A stretch of DNA of 41,835 nucleotides, taken from the IMG/VR virus record IMGVR_UViG_3300049617_000022, positions 1 to 41,835 of that record, one strand, 5' to 3'. The DNA comes from a virus. How positions within the stretch are numbered: the stretch's first letter is position 1; each line of letters begins with the position of its first letter. Below are positions 18,238 to 25,571 of this stretch, piece by piece. A program made the position numbers and the translations under genes. The notes below the pieces were generated by a model that was not told where the DNA came from, did not search any database, and saw only the letters and a list, made by a program, of their open reading frames with translations.

Positions 18238-18822
18238 ATGGTGCAGACTATTAAGATGAGTGATTTCGCCCAGGCTGATTTAGGTCAGTCTGGTAATCAG
18301 GTAACTGGTTTTGATGGTGGTATCAATATCAAGGCCGGAAAAGTCGTCACTTGGACAAATGTTACTCGTCCACCTTCTACTGCCAATCCTACTCCCCCTT
18401 TTGATGGTCTGTTGGGCTATAACTCTGATATTCAGCAATATGAATTTTGGAGTGTTATTGCCAATAAATGGATTCAATTGTTGGATAGTTCCAATGGTCT
18501 AAACTGGACAACAATCACGGTTGTATCAGTTAATGCAGCTCCCAATAATGGTTATATCACTAACCGTTCATCTACACCGGTACAAGTTGTATTGCCAGCA
18601 GTATTCAATATTGGGGATGTAGTAGAAGTCTTGGGATTAGGTCATGGTGGCTGGTCATTAGTAGCTAATGCTGGTCAGACAATCGTATTTGGTTCAGTAG
18701 CAACAAGTACTGCAGGTGCAATTAATTCAGATATTGATAATGCCAATATTATCGTCAAAGGATTAGTGGCAAATACTACATGGACAGTTACATCAATTAA
18801 TAGCAATCCAACTTACGTTTAG
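18238..18822 (+). CDS. Fibre-tip paralogue 1
   Basis: This 194-residue beta-rich protein has a C-terminal half that matches its downstream neighbour in order and wording: NNGYI..., a VVLPA strand, GD, GGWSLVANAGQTIVFG, and a closing ANTTWTVTS. The N-terminal half has a GLLGYNSDIQQYEFWSVIANKWIQL segment typical of fibre needle motifs. It is part of a run of tandem copies of one beta-domain and likely binds the host surface or assembles on the main fibre. Confidence 0.7.
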   Translation: MVQTIKMSDFAQADLGQSGNQVTGFDGGINIKAGKVVTWTNVTRPPSTANPTPPFDGLLGYNSDIQQYEFWSVIANKWIQLLDSSNGLNWTTITVVSVNAAPNNGYITNRSSTPVQVVLPAVFNIGDVVEVLGLGHGGWSLVANAGQTIVFGSVATSTAGAINSDIDNANIIVKGLVANTTWTVTSINSNPTYV

Positions 18823-18835
18823 GGAGTAATAAGGT

Positions 18836-19369
18836 ATGGCAACTAACAATATGATTAATACACCAGAACCATTTGCGTTAGCTTCTGGTGGTAGTGGTGC
18901 AAATTTAACGGCTGTACAAGGTGCAATTGTTTTCTGTAATGCTACAACAATGGCTTTTACAGCTGCAGGTCTTGCAGGACAATTCTTGCAATCTCAAGGT
19001 ACTAATACGCCAATCTGGACAGCCATTCCCGGTGTATTGGTAACATGGTCAACCGTTACTGCTGGAACATTAGCAGCTGCGATTAACAATGGTTATGTAT
19101 TAAACCATGCTGCAACACCTTGTGTTGTGACATTGCCAGCAACAGCTGCACTTGGGAGTAAGATTTCATTTAGAGGCTTGCAAGGTAGTGGTGGCTGGAC
19201 AATTACAGCAAATACTTCGCAGACTATCCAATTTGGCAATCAAGTATCAAGCTCGGCTGGCTCATGGTCATCAACTAATGCAGGTGATGATTGTGATGTT
19301 GAATGTATTGTTGCTAATACAACTTGGACGCTAACAAATGCCGTATCATCTGGCTTGACAGTTGTTTAA
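18836..19369 (+). CDS. Fibre-tip paralogue 2
   Basis: A 177-residue relative of the preceding protein. It shares NNGYVLN, a VTLPATAALG strand, GGWTITANTSQTIQFG and ANTTWTLTN. The N-terminal segment (PEPFALASGGSGANLTAVQGAIVF) resembles collar repeats of tail fibres. The genes are 13 bases apart with GGGAGTAATAAGG in between. It probably arose by tandem duplication. Confidence 0.7.
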   Translation: MATNNMINTPEPFALASGGSGANLTAVQGAIVFCNATTMAFTAAGLAGQFLQSQGTNTPIWTAIPGVLVTWSTVTAGTLAAAINNGYVLNHAATPCVVTLPATAALGSKISFRGLQGSGGWTITANTSQTIQFGNQVSSSAGSWSSTNAGDDCDVECIVANTTWTLTNAVSSGLTVV

Positions 19370-19381
19370 GGGGTTTGATTA

Positions 19382-20506
19382 ATGACAACTCAAAATATGA
19401 TTGGACGGGCGTATTCAATTACGCCTACTGCAAGTCTTTTAGCCAGTTGGGACGCTAATAGCAATTTGTCAGCAAATAATCATTTACAAGGTTATGCGAC
19501 AACGACTACTGCTGCTGGCACAACAACATTAACTGTTTCGAGTGCATGGCAGCAATTTTTTACTGGATCGACTACGCAAACAGTTGTGTTACCGGTTACT
19601 TCAACACTAGTCCTGGGGCAATCATTCTATATTGTGAATAACTCATCTGGTGTTGTTACGGTGCAGTCATCAGGTGCGAATACTGTTCAGGCAATGGCTG
19701 CTAGTACGACATTGCTTGTGACATGTATCAAAGTATCAGGCACAGATGCAACATCATGGTCTGTGGAATATGTTGGCGCGGTATCGGGCGGTACAGTTAA
19801 TAGCGGAACAACTGGTCAAATCGCTTATTATGCTGGAAATGGCACTGTAGTATCAGGTGCATCATTAACTTCTCGATGTACTGCTCCTACAATTCAGAAA
19901 TTCACTTCAAGTACGGGTACTTATAATACACCAGCAGGTGTTTTATATCTTCGCGTTAAAGCATCAGGTGGTGGAGGTGGTGGTGGTGGTTCGGGAACGA
20001 CAGGTATTACTGGCACAAACGGGGGTAATACAACTTTTGGTTCTGCAATAACTTGTAATGGCGGCCAAGGTGGTCAAACAAATTTAACGCATGGTACAGG
20101 TGGATCAGCGACAAGTACTGGGACAGGCACAATCCTCTCGGGTGGAAATGGTTGTGATGGTAACTCATATCAAACCACAAATGCGGCATTTTACCCTATG
20201 GGTGCAAATGGTGGCACTAATCCTTTAGGTGGTGGCGGCATGGGTATTGTCGCTACGGCTGGCGGTGCTGGTGTAACAAATACTGGTGCGGGTGGTGCTG
20301 GTGGTGGTGGTGCGATTTCAACTGCTTTGTATAGTGGTGGTGGTGGTGGTGCAGGCGGCTATGTTGATGTTGAAATTACATCTCCATCGGCAACTTATTC
20401 TTACGCAGTAGGCGCAGGCGGTGCAGGCGGAACAGCCGGAACAAGTGGAGCGGCAGGCGGTCAAGGCGGATCAGGCTACATTGAAGTTTGGGAATATTAC
20501 CAATAA
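19382..20506 (+). CDS. Fibre-tip paralogue 3 with glycine-rich tip
   Basis: The first 135 residues of this 374-residue protein repeat the same beta-domain (VVLPVTSTLVLGQSFYIVNNSSG, then a TSWSVEY end). The C-terminal 180 residues are an extreme glycine-rich region with many GGGG and GAGG runs, closing in YIEVWEYY. Gly-rich tips of this kind are found in receptor-binding phage fibre proteins with polyglycine-II-like packing. Its end abuts a convergent gene, and the transcription terminator lies inside that gene. Confidence 0.75.
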   Translation: MTTQNMIGRAYSITPTASLLASWDANSNLSANNHLQGYATTTTAAGTTTLTVSSAWQQFFTGSTTQTVVLPVTSTLVLGQSFYIVNNSSGVVTVQSSGANTVQAMAASTTLLVTCIKVSGTDATSWSVEYVGAVSGGTVNSGTTGQIAYYAGNGTVVSGASLTSRCTAPTIQKFTSSTGTYNTPAGVLYLRVKASGGGGGGGGSGTTGITGTNGGNTTFGSAITCNGGQGGQTNLTHGTGGSATSTGTGTILSGGNGCDGNSYQTTNAAFYPMGANGGTNPLGGGGMGIVATAGGAGVTNTGAGGAGGGGAISTALYSGGGGGAGGYVDVEITSPSATYSYAVGAGGAGGTAGTSGAAGGQGGSGYIEVWEYYQ

Positions 20507-20713
20507 TTATTTAGCAATCGCCACAACACAATCGCCGGACGTTAAAATAACACGTCCGGATTTCTTTTCCACAAAGCCAAATATTCCATCATTATGGATA
20601 ACGTCTTTGACTTTACCAGAATAAATCATGCGCCCCTGACTATAGCAAGTAACGGTTGCACCGTAGGAGGTGGTGGCTAATAACAATATAATGCTTAGTA
20701 CGAGTGAACGCAT
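20507..20713 (-). CDS. Small exported protein with signal peptide
   Basis: A 68-residue protein begins with a clear Sec signal (MRSLVLSIILLLATTSYGA), giving a mature periplasmic or surface peptide of about 49 residues. The mature part starts TVTCYSQGRMIYSGKV and has a second Cys near the end (SGDCVV), so one disulphide is likely. Similar tiny exported proteins occur in many phages of Gram-negative bacteria, with functions unknown; superinfection exclusion or lysis roles would be plausible. Its coding sequence also contains the convergent terminator. Confidence 0.7.
   Translation of the reverse strand: MRSLVLSIILLLATTSYGATVTCYSQGRMIYSGKVKDVIHNDGIFGFVEKKSGRVILTSGDCVVAIAK
20535..20568 (+). terminator. 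Rightward terminator inside the convergent gene
   Basis: CCGGACGT (20535-20542) and ACGTCCGG (20552-20559) form an eight-pair stem with a nine-base loop, followed by TTTCTTTT. It is in the right place to end the rightward late transcript. It lies within the 3' part of the leftward gene 20507-20713. Confidence 0.8.
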
Positions 20714-20725
20714 GATTATTCCTTA

Positions 20726-21070
20726 CTACTCTGTTGCTGGTGCTGAATCAGTGATTGGTGTGACATTATCTGGAATCGAAACCGGATTGGTTGCTTCTGT
20801 TGGTGGAGCAACAGGTACAGGTGGTAACAGATTCGCTGATTGAATAAATTCTCTAGCCCAAAATCCAGCTTGGTCTAAGTTCTGGAAGCAATGCATTTTC
20901 AATTGCGGATGACCGGGAATGTTATTCAAGAAATTGATTAACTGCAGGTACTGCTGATGCAAGCCCATCTGTAAAGCTGCTTTGGTATTCTGTGCTTGTT
21001 CTTGCGGAGTCAATGGAGCTTGTGTATCAGGTACGACATTTTCTACAACATTGGCTGCTGCTTCTGTCAT
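20726..21070 (-). CDS. Small helical protein, weakly Acb2-like
   Basis: This 114-residue protein has disordered, Pro/Thr-rich ends and a helical core at about residues 22-80. The core segment INFLNNIPGHPQLKMHCFQ leading to a WAREFIQ end resembles the helical-hairpin pattern of Acb2/Tad1 (DUF7681) nucleotide sponges, where a short turn precedes a helix ending in a conserved Trp-Ala. The match is loose and is given only as a lead. A small virion accessory protein is the alternative. Confidence 0.55.
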   Translation of the reverse strand: MTEAAANVVENVVPDTQAPLTPQEQAQNTKAALQMGLHQQYLQLINFLNNIPGHPQLKMHCFQNLDQAGFWAREFIQSANLLPPVPVAPPTEATNPVSIPDNVTPITDSAPATE

Positions 21071-21112
21071 GTTATAACTTCCTTAAAGTTTTGAAATAAA
21101 AAGATTATATGC

Positions 21113-21134
21113 AAAAACCCCGACACTGTCGAGG
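21113..21134 (-). terminator. Leftward intrinsic terminator
   Basis: On the minus strand CCTCGAC-AGT-GTCGGGG (21134-21118) forms a seven-pair hairpin with one G-U, followed by five T residues. It lies just past the stop of the 72-residue gene and separates it from the next leftward gene. Confidence 0.8.
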
Positions 21135-21156
21135 TCTTTGAGGTAAGAATTATAAC

Positions 21157-21375
21157 TTAGCGGTTAGCGTTATAGTTATAATCGTTTTCGCCCGGCATAC
21201 GTGGTGCTAGCTGAGTATTGCGTTTCTCAGCTTTCATAGCCACTGGTGCTTTTGGCGTATTAGCCTGATCTGCCATATTGTGATAACCCATTGCGCTAGA
21301 CATGGAATCTACATTCCGTTTCTGCCAGCTAGGCATACAGTATTCTTCATTTTCAACTGCATCATGATCGCTCAT
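21157..21375 (-). CDS. Small polar protein, unknown
   Basis: A 72-residue, Asn/Met/Ala-rich, probably disordered protein. Its leader (TTTAAAGGAGTTT, then CACAATG) is nearly identical to that of the 399-residue gene just upstream, so both are likely translated together from the same message. No motif is recognised. It may be a minor virion partner of that protein. Confidence 0.65.
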   Translation of the reverse strand: MSDHDAVENEEYCMPSWQKRNVDSMSSAMGYHNMADQANTPKAPVAMKAEKRNTQLAPRMPGENDYNYNANR

Positions 21376-21397
21376 TGTGAAACTCCTTTAAATTAGA

Positions 21398-22597
21398 TTA
21401 GAGTGCGCCAACTACATTAATAATGCGGTAGTAAATCTTCACTACCCATGTGCTGTCACCTGTCGTAAACGCCTGTGTGGCATTAGATAAGTACAGACCT
21501 TTATTGACAGTCGTGCTAAATGGTAATGCGCCTACTGAGCCAGCAAACTGGAATACAGTGCTTGCAGCAGCGAAGAAGTCAGCAGCAGCTTCTGAGTTAG
21601 TCGCTAGAACACCTGCACCATGAACCGTACTGTCGTATTGAGCAGCTACCACACCACCAGCAGCATAATCAGCTGATCCGAAAGTCATGACAAGTTCCAT
21701 GCTATCAACATAAATCAACTTATTAGCACCGGGAGCAGCGATCAACAGGAATGGAGCAGCATACATACCATTGAACTGAGCAGCGGTCATTGCAATGCTG
21801 GCAAACTGTAATGGATTTGGATTGCCATTCACATTGGCAAGCCAGTTACCTGCGACTGCACAAGTATAGACAACCGTTTGTCCAGGCAGCTGAACAACAC
21901 CCGTACCAGTAGCCACACCATTAATGGTATCTGTACCAGCACCATAAACCTGCATGGAGTTAGCACCACTATTGGTAATCGTGATTTCCTGTCCAGCAGC
22001 AGAAGCTGGTAAGCGTACAGAGTCACCTGCAGCAGCAACAGTTGTGACGTTATTGATAGCTTTCGTCAAGGCAAGTGCCGAAGACTGTCCACCACCTGAA
22101 TGGGCGGTGAGAGCACTAACAGCTGGCTGGTTAAGCAAGCTATTCGTGATGCTATATGCGCTATCGGTAACACTGCCATTCACATCATTGAAGATCGGAA
22201 TAACGTTAGCAATGGTTGGTACATTAACGCTGGCTACTTTCGTATAAGATGCATTGGAAGGCGATATACCAAGATCTTCAATATTGCCAGATGTACTTGC
22301 GAAGATTGCCACATTGCCTACAACAACAGGTGCGCCAACAACAGTTGTGCTAAACACCATTGGAGTCAGAGAATTGAAATTTGCGCTAATGCTGGCAAAC
22401 ATCCATCCATCAGATGCATATACTAATACCATGTCACTGACAACCCATTCAAAAGCACCTTCATTAAGGGCTTCAATATTAGCCTTTTGTGCAAGAATAT
22501 AATTTGCTGCGCTGATGGTGGCGAGATTGTCGGAACTGCTGAGACGAACGATAGAAGGTAATACACCCCAATCGCGTTTAATACTTGTAATAGCCAT
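21398..22597 (-). CDS. Virion-type protein, head fibre or decoration candidate
   Basis: This 399-residue protein is rich in Ala, Ser, Thr, Val and Asn. The N-terminus has a repeat-like LSSSDNLATISAANYILAQ segment. The middle (about residues 180-265) carries a beta-domain with EITITNSGANSMQVYG and a PGQTVVYTC...GNWLAN close, the same plan as the rightward fibre-tip proteins. The C-terminal 130 residues (ANKLIYVDSMELVMTFGSADY and later VVKIYYRII) look like a separate beta-barrel. It has its own promoter and sits opposite to all other virion genes. A surface-exposed head fibre is the best guess. Confidence 0.65.
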   Translation of the reverse strand: MAITSIKRDWGVLPSIVRLSSSDNLATISAANYILAQKANIEALNEGAFEWVVSDMVLVYASDGWMFASISANFNSLTPMVFSTTVVGAPVVVGNVAIFASTSGNIEDLGISPSNASYTKVASVNVPTIANVIPIFNDVNGSVTDSAYSITNSLLNQPAVSALTAHSGGGQSSALALTKAINNVTTVAAAGDSVRLPASAAGQEITITNSGANSMQVYGAGTDTINGVATGTGVVQLPGQTVVYTCAVAGNWLANVNGNPNPLQFASIAMTAAQFNGMYAAPFLLIAAPGANKLIYVDSMELVMTFGSADYAAGGVVAAQYDSTVHGAGVLATNSEAAADFFAAASTVFQFAGSVGALPFSTTVNKGLYLSNATQAFTTGDSTWVVKIYYRIINVVGAL

Positions 22598-22633
22598 TGT
22601 AAAACTCCTTTAAAGGGTAATAGATCAATCCAT

Positions 22634-22679
22634 GAGAATATTCTCTCTGTATTATTGACTAAAATTGTGCTAGAGGCAA
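22634..22679 (-). promoter_or_regulatory. Leftward promoter with palindromic start region
   Basis: Reading leftward, TTGCCT (22679-22674) and AATAAT (22656-22651) are separated by exactly 17 bases, a good sigma-70 match. The perfect 12-base palindrome GAGAATATTCTC (22634-22645) falls at about the transcription start. It may be an operator or a 5' hairpin. This promoter would express the 399-residue virion protein independently of the recombination genes upstream. Confidence 0.6.
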
Positions 22680-22683
22680 TCAG

Positions 22684-22711
22684 AATGGGGTCACAGCAAT
22701 GTAACCCCATT
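22684..22711 (-). terminator. Hairpin between recombination and virion genes
   Basis: AATGGGGT-AC pairs with GT-ACCCCATT (one C-A mismatch), a ten- to eleven-pair stem located right after the stop of the DUF669 gene. There is no strong T-tract, so it is either a weak terminator or an mRNA-stabilising 3' end. Confidence 0.5.
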
Positions 22712-22716
22712 GTACA

Positions 22717-23229
22717 TTAAAATGGCAGATCAGAATCAAATTGCTCTTTAGGGGTTTGTGCCATACCAGCAGTAGTTACTGGTTTAGCTACAGGGGGAGC
22801 AAAGGGATTGGCTGGATTGACCATATTGGCTGGTATGTAATCCTCAATGGTGTTTTTAGCCTTGTACATCTCATTAGTACCGTCATTCTTAGGTTTGGCT
22901 GGCGTATTGGAAACCATACATTTACCACGTCTGCCGGCAGCTAGATGCTCGTTAAACTGCTTGGCAACGTACTGGCTTTCCAATCCGGTAGCTTCACAGA
23001 AATGCTTGGTCTTCCATGCCATGTTTTTTGTACCAACAAGGTAATCGAATACATTATGGTCTTTTTCCTCATGAATAATCTTAAGAGTTAAAGCAATCAT
23101 GGCATTACCAGAATTGGAATATTTCAACTTACTTTCGATCACTTCAAAATTATATGTTCCATCTGGCAATAGGGTAAATTCTCTAGCTTTCTGTGCTTCA
23201 TCTTCTGTCATAACGTCATAATCAAACAT
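22717..23229 (-). CDS. DUF669-family recombination-associated protein
   Basis: ATG at 23229 follows AAGGAAG; a start at 23358 would run into the upstream gene. The 170-residue protein shows the DUF669 pattern: LLPDGTYNFEVIESKLKYSN, GNAMIALTLKI, a KTKHFCEATGL helix, and a disordered Pro-rich tail ending in DSDLPF. The acidic DSDLPF tail is typical of single-stranded-DNA-binding partners. It follows the Gp157- and Sak4-like genes. It probably coats or stabilises ssDNA for annealing. Confidence 0.75.
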   Translation of the reverse strand: MFDYDVMTEDEAQKAREFTLLPDGTYNFEVIESKLKYSNSGNAMIALTLKIIHEEKDHNVFDYLVGTKNMAWKTKHFCEATGLESQYVAKQFNEHLAAGRRGKCMVSNTPAKPKNDGTNEMYKAKNTIEDYIPANMVNPANPFAPPVAKPVTTAGMAQTPKEQFDSDLPF

Positions 23230-23239
23230 AGTTACTTCC

Positions 23240-23731
23240 TTATTTAAATGATAAACGTACACCTTGAACGAGCTTTGCTCCGGGTACTTCAACTCCAGAT
23301 TCAATATCTTTTCTAACGGCTTCTTTATCCAGTTTGTGTTCGATAACTGGCTCACCATAATACCAGTATTTGTCTGGAATGATCTGCCGATTATAGTCGT
23401 CTACTCGCACTCGATTTTTGACAGTCTTGATTGGGAATAATGGGGATTTGGTAATCTTCACATGATTATGTAAACGCATGTATTCCATTAAGTCCTTTTC
23501 CTTGCTAGCAATACGGTTTTCCAGTTCAGTAGCCCGTTGTTTCATTTCCTCCTGGGCGACTTCGACTGCCATCAGTTCAGCCTGCAGATTACGGATATAC
23601 TTAGCCCGATCAATGCAATGGTCTTCTGAATCAGCATGTAATGCTTCCAGTTCAGCACACTCGTCTGCAGATAGTTCTTCCTTGTCGAGCAATTGTTGAT
23701 AGCGAATCTTTAAGGGGTATAAGTGTGTCAT
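23240..23731 (-). CDS. Gp157-family recombination protein
   Basis: This 163-residue protein has a long coiled coil (residues about 10-90, containing ELENRIASKEKDLMEYM) followed by a compact basic domain with TVKNRVRVDD, PDKYWYY and EHKLDKEAVRKDIESG. That layout is characteristic of the phage Gp157 family, often found beside single-strand annealing or Sak4 genes. It overlaps the upstream gene by ATGA. Its exact biochemical role is not well established. Confidence 0.75.
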   Translation of the reverse strand: MTHLYPLKIRYQQLLDKEELSADECAELEALHADSEDHCIDRAKYIRNLQAELMAVEVAQEEMKQRATELENRIASKEKDLMEYMRLHNHVKITKSPLFPIKTVKNRVRVDDYNRQIIPDKYWYYGEPVIEHKLDKEAVRKDIESGVEVPGAKLVQGVRLSFK

Positions 23732-23979
23732 TCTGTTACCCTCTCATATATAGCTTCAAAAATATATTCGCGACAAGGATAGAATTCACCTTTGATGCCT
23801 TTGATGATGTAGTCACCTTCATTAGCTTTCATATAACCTTCCAGTGTTGGAATAGTAAGTGAATTGTCATTTGAATCATAAATAATACAAGGATCACCAA
23901 CGAATCGTCCACACTCTAAATGGTTGTCACCGTTATATTTTATAGCTTCAATTATTATCGGTTTCTTTCTATATTTCAT
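23728..23979 (-). CDS. Conserved small phage protein (KPIIIEA...GDYIIKG)
   Basis: An 83-residue protein starts KYRKKPIIIEAIKYNGDN and ends with GDYIIKGIKGEFYPCREYIFEAIYE. This pattern is very common in phage genomes and is unassigned biochemically. It is coupled by ATGA overlaps to both the Sak4-like gene upstream and the Gp157-like gene downstream. Co-expression with recombination genes is the only hint to function. Confidence 0.75.
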   Translation of the reverse strand: MKYRKKPIIIEAIKYNGDNHLECGRFVGDPCIIYDSNDNSLTIPTLEGYMKANEGDYIIKGIKGEFYPCREYIFEAIYERVTE

Positions 23980-24653
23980 GCTGCAATTCCTTCATCAGTA
24001 GCTTCACGTATCTTATTGGCAACCATCAATAGGTCATTCTCCACAGCTGGTGCATCAAATGTACCGATGCCAGTCTTGGCAGTATGTATGCCATCATTGT
24101 TAACCAAGAAGTAGTACTTACCATCAGCCACAATGGTATGTAGCACATAGGTAAACTTGCCTTCGATACAGATATATTGGTCGATCATATTGCCTACCGT
24201 CTTTGGTTTGGAGATCCCCTGCTTGTCAGTTTCAACATGCATCATGACAAAGCAAAACAGATCCTTGCGTAAACCTTTGGTAATCAGATCAATGATTTCA
24301 CCTGCCTGAAAACCAATTTCACTAAACTTGTCATAACCTTTCTGCAAGGCGCGACGCATGAAATGGTTAGCCATTGTGTAGCCAAAGTCATCTATTACTA
24401 GATACTTAATCTCTGGTCTGCGTGTGTTTACATAATTAATCATCTGCTTCAACATTTCATGGTTATCACTACTAAAGTAATTACCCGTAGGATTGGTTGC
24501 TGATGAGATTAATGTGTATGACTTCCTCCACCCTTTGAATGGCAATGGCTTATCAATGACATTCAGGATAAAGGTTTCTTCTGGTGGCAAGGTACGAATA
24601 GACGCTGACTTGCCTGTTCCACTATTACCGATAATTAATACTGCGTTTGACAT
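23976..24653 (-). CDS. Sak4-like RecA-fold ATPase
   Basis: A 225-residue P-loop protein. Walker A GNSGTGKS is at residues 9-16, and a Walker B strand YLVIDDFGY has Asp88 and Asp89. A helical segment follows, then VMMHVETDKQG, then a C-terminal beta region. This is the minimal RecA-core type (Sak4) used by phages as a recombinase or annealing helper. With DUF669 and Gp157 partners it forms a recognisable phage recombination cassette. It probably supports concatemer formation and repair. Confidence 0.75.
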   Translation of the reverse strand: MSNAVLIIGNSGTGKSASIRTLPPEETFILNVIDKPLPFKGWRKSYTLISSATNPTGNYFSSDNHEMLKQMINYVNTRRPEIKYLVIDDFGYTMANHFMRRALQKGYDKFSEIGFQAGEIIDLITKGLRKDLFCFVMMHVETDKQGISKPKTVGNMIDQYICIEGKFTYVLHTIVADGKYYFLVNNDGIHTAKTGIGTFDAPAVENDLLMVANKIREATDEGIAA

Positions 24654-24656
24654 ATT

Positions 24657-24893
24657 TTATTTCCTAAAGTTAAAGTCTAAATCAGTTGGAAATACATCAG
24701 GGTTCAATTCAAAAGGTAGAATCTCAGGATGTTTCCGACATATTTTGATAACTGCTCTTGGTGTGATGGTGCGCTTGCCTGTCTTCCAACGCATTATATC
24801 GGTTGAATCTTCGGCAACAAACCTAGCAAATTCACGCATAGAGCCATACTTACTTATTAATTGGCAGATAATCTCTGCAGGTGTTAATCCCAT
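24657..24893 (-). CDS. Cro/YdaS-type helix-turn-helix regulator
   Basis: A 78-residue protein with an N-terminal DNA-binding fold. The IICQLISKYGSMREFARFVAEDSTDIMRWKTG region gives the helix-turn-helix, with ITPRAVIKICRKHPEI as the following helices typical of YdaS/Cro-like proteins. It overlaps the upstream gene by ten bases. It may act at the divergent promoter region 25296-25346. It is one of two small repressor-like proteins that flank that region. Confidence 0.7.
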   Translation of the reverse strand: MGLTPAEIICQLISKYGSMREFARFVAEDSTDIMRWKTGKRTITPRAVIKICRKHPEILPFELNPDVFPTDLDFNFRK

Positions 24894-25270
24894 ATAACTT
24901 CCCCATTGATAGGATCAATACGTGATGTTAGACCGCGAGATTTTTTCTCTTCAATATCCGCCTGGTCAACTTGTTCTTCAAAGGCTTCTTCTAATTGTAT
25001 TGCGTAGCATTCAATAGCTCCTTTCTCGATAGTGGCAGCCAAGTCCAATGCTCTACATGGATCACCAGTTATCATGTATTTTATTAAGGAATTAATTACA
25101 TTTTCAGGGTCAGAACAACCTAGAAAATCTAGCGCATCAATACCATCATTCTGCAACATCATAATCGTTAGCTCGGTCTTATAATCATCAGGAACAGACT
25201 TATAATCCTTGATTTCATAATCCAATATAATCCGATCAATCAGCTGCATAACTTCTTTACTTACCATCAT
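24884..25270 (-). CDS. Leftward operon leader gene, unknown
   Basis: This 128-residue acidic helical protein starts at 25270 or 25267 behind AGGAGG. The C-terminal 40 residues form a charged coiled coil (LEEAFEEQVDQADIEEKKSRG) ending in IDPINGEVIWD. No family is recognised. As first gene after the leftward promoter it is probably expressed early together with the regulator and recombination genes. Confidence 0.65.
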   Translation of the reverse strand: MMVSKEVMQLIDRIILDYEIKDYKSVPDDYKTELTIMMLQNDGIDALDFLGCSDPENVINSLIKYMITGDPCRALDLAATIEKGAIECYAIQLEEAFEEQVDQADIEEKKSRGLTSRIDPINGEVIWD

Positions 25271-25295
25271 AACCTCCTATTGGTTGAGGGTTGTA

Positions 25296-25346
25296 ATAAT
25301 ACAATATAAAAATATTTATTGCAATAACATATAGGACATGTATAAT
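25296..25346. promoter_or_regulatory. Divergent promoters sharing a palindromic -35 box
   Basis: The perfect 12-base palindrome TTATTGCAATAA (25316-25327) contains TTGCAA, which reads identically on both strands. Rightward, TTGCAA is followed after 16 bases by a perfect TATAAT (25341-25346). Leftward, the same TTGCAA is followed after 17 bases by TATTAT (25301-25296). One protein bound at the palindrome could block or switch both promoters. The Xre protein 25369-25569 and the YdaS-like protein 24657-24893 are the obvious candidates. Confidence 0.7.
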
Positions 25347-25368
25347 CTTTTCTTTCGGGAGGGCATAG

Positions 25369-25569
25369 ATGAAATCATTTGCTGATAAATTAAAAGAATT
25401 ACGTAATGAATTGGAATTAACGCAATATGGGTTAGCTAGAAAGTTAGGTGTTACACAAGCGTGTGTATCGCATTGGGAAAATGGACTACAACTTCCCAAT
25501 CTGAAAAGGATTCATAAGTTAAATGATCTGGCTAAGAAGCATGGAATCAGAATTAATTTTGGAGAGTAA
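25369..25569 (+). CDS. Xre-family repressor (Cro/CI-like)
   Basis: A 66-residue single-domain helix-turn-helix protein. LTQYGLARKLGVTQACVSHWENG (residues about 17-39) is a textbook HTH_3 motif, and the rest packs the five-helix bundle. GGGAGGG precedes the ATG. It is the first rightward gene after the shared promoter, as Cro-type regulators usually are. It lacks a dimerisation or cleavage domain, so it is more Cro-like than CI-like. Confidence 0.85.
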   Translation: MKSFADKLKELRNELELTQYGLARKLGVTQACVSHWENGLQLPNLKRIHKLNDLAKKHGIRINFGE

Positions 25570-25571
25570 TT

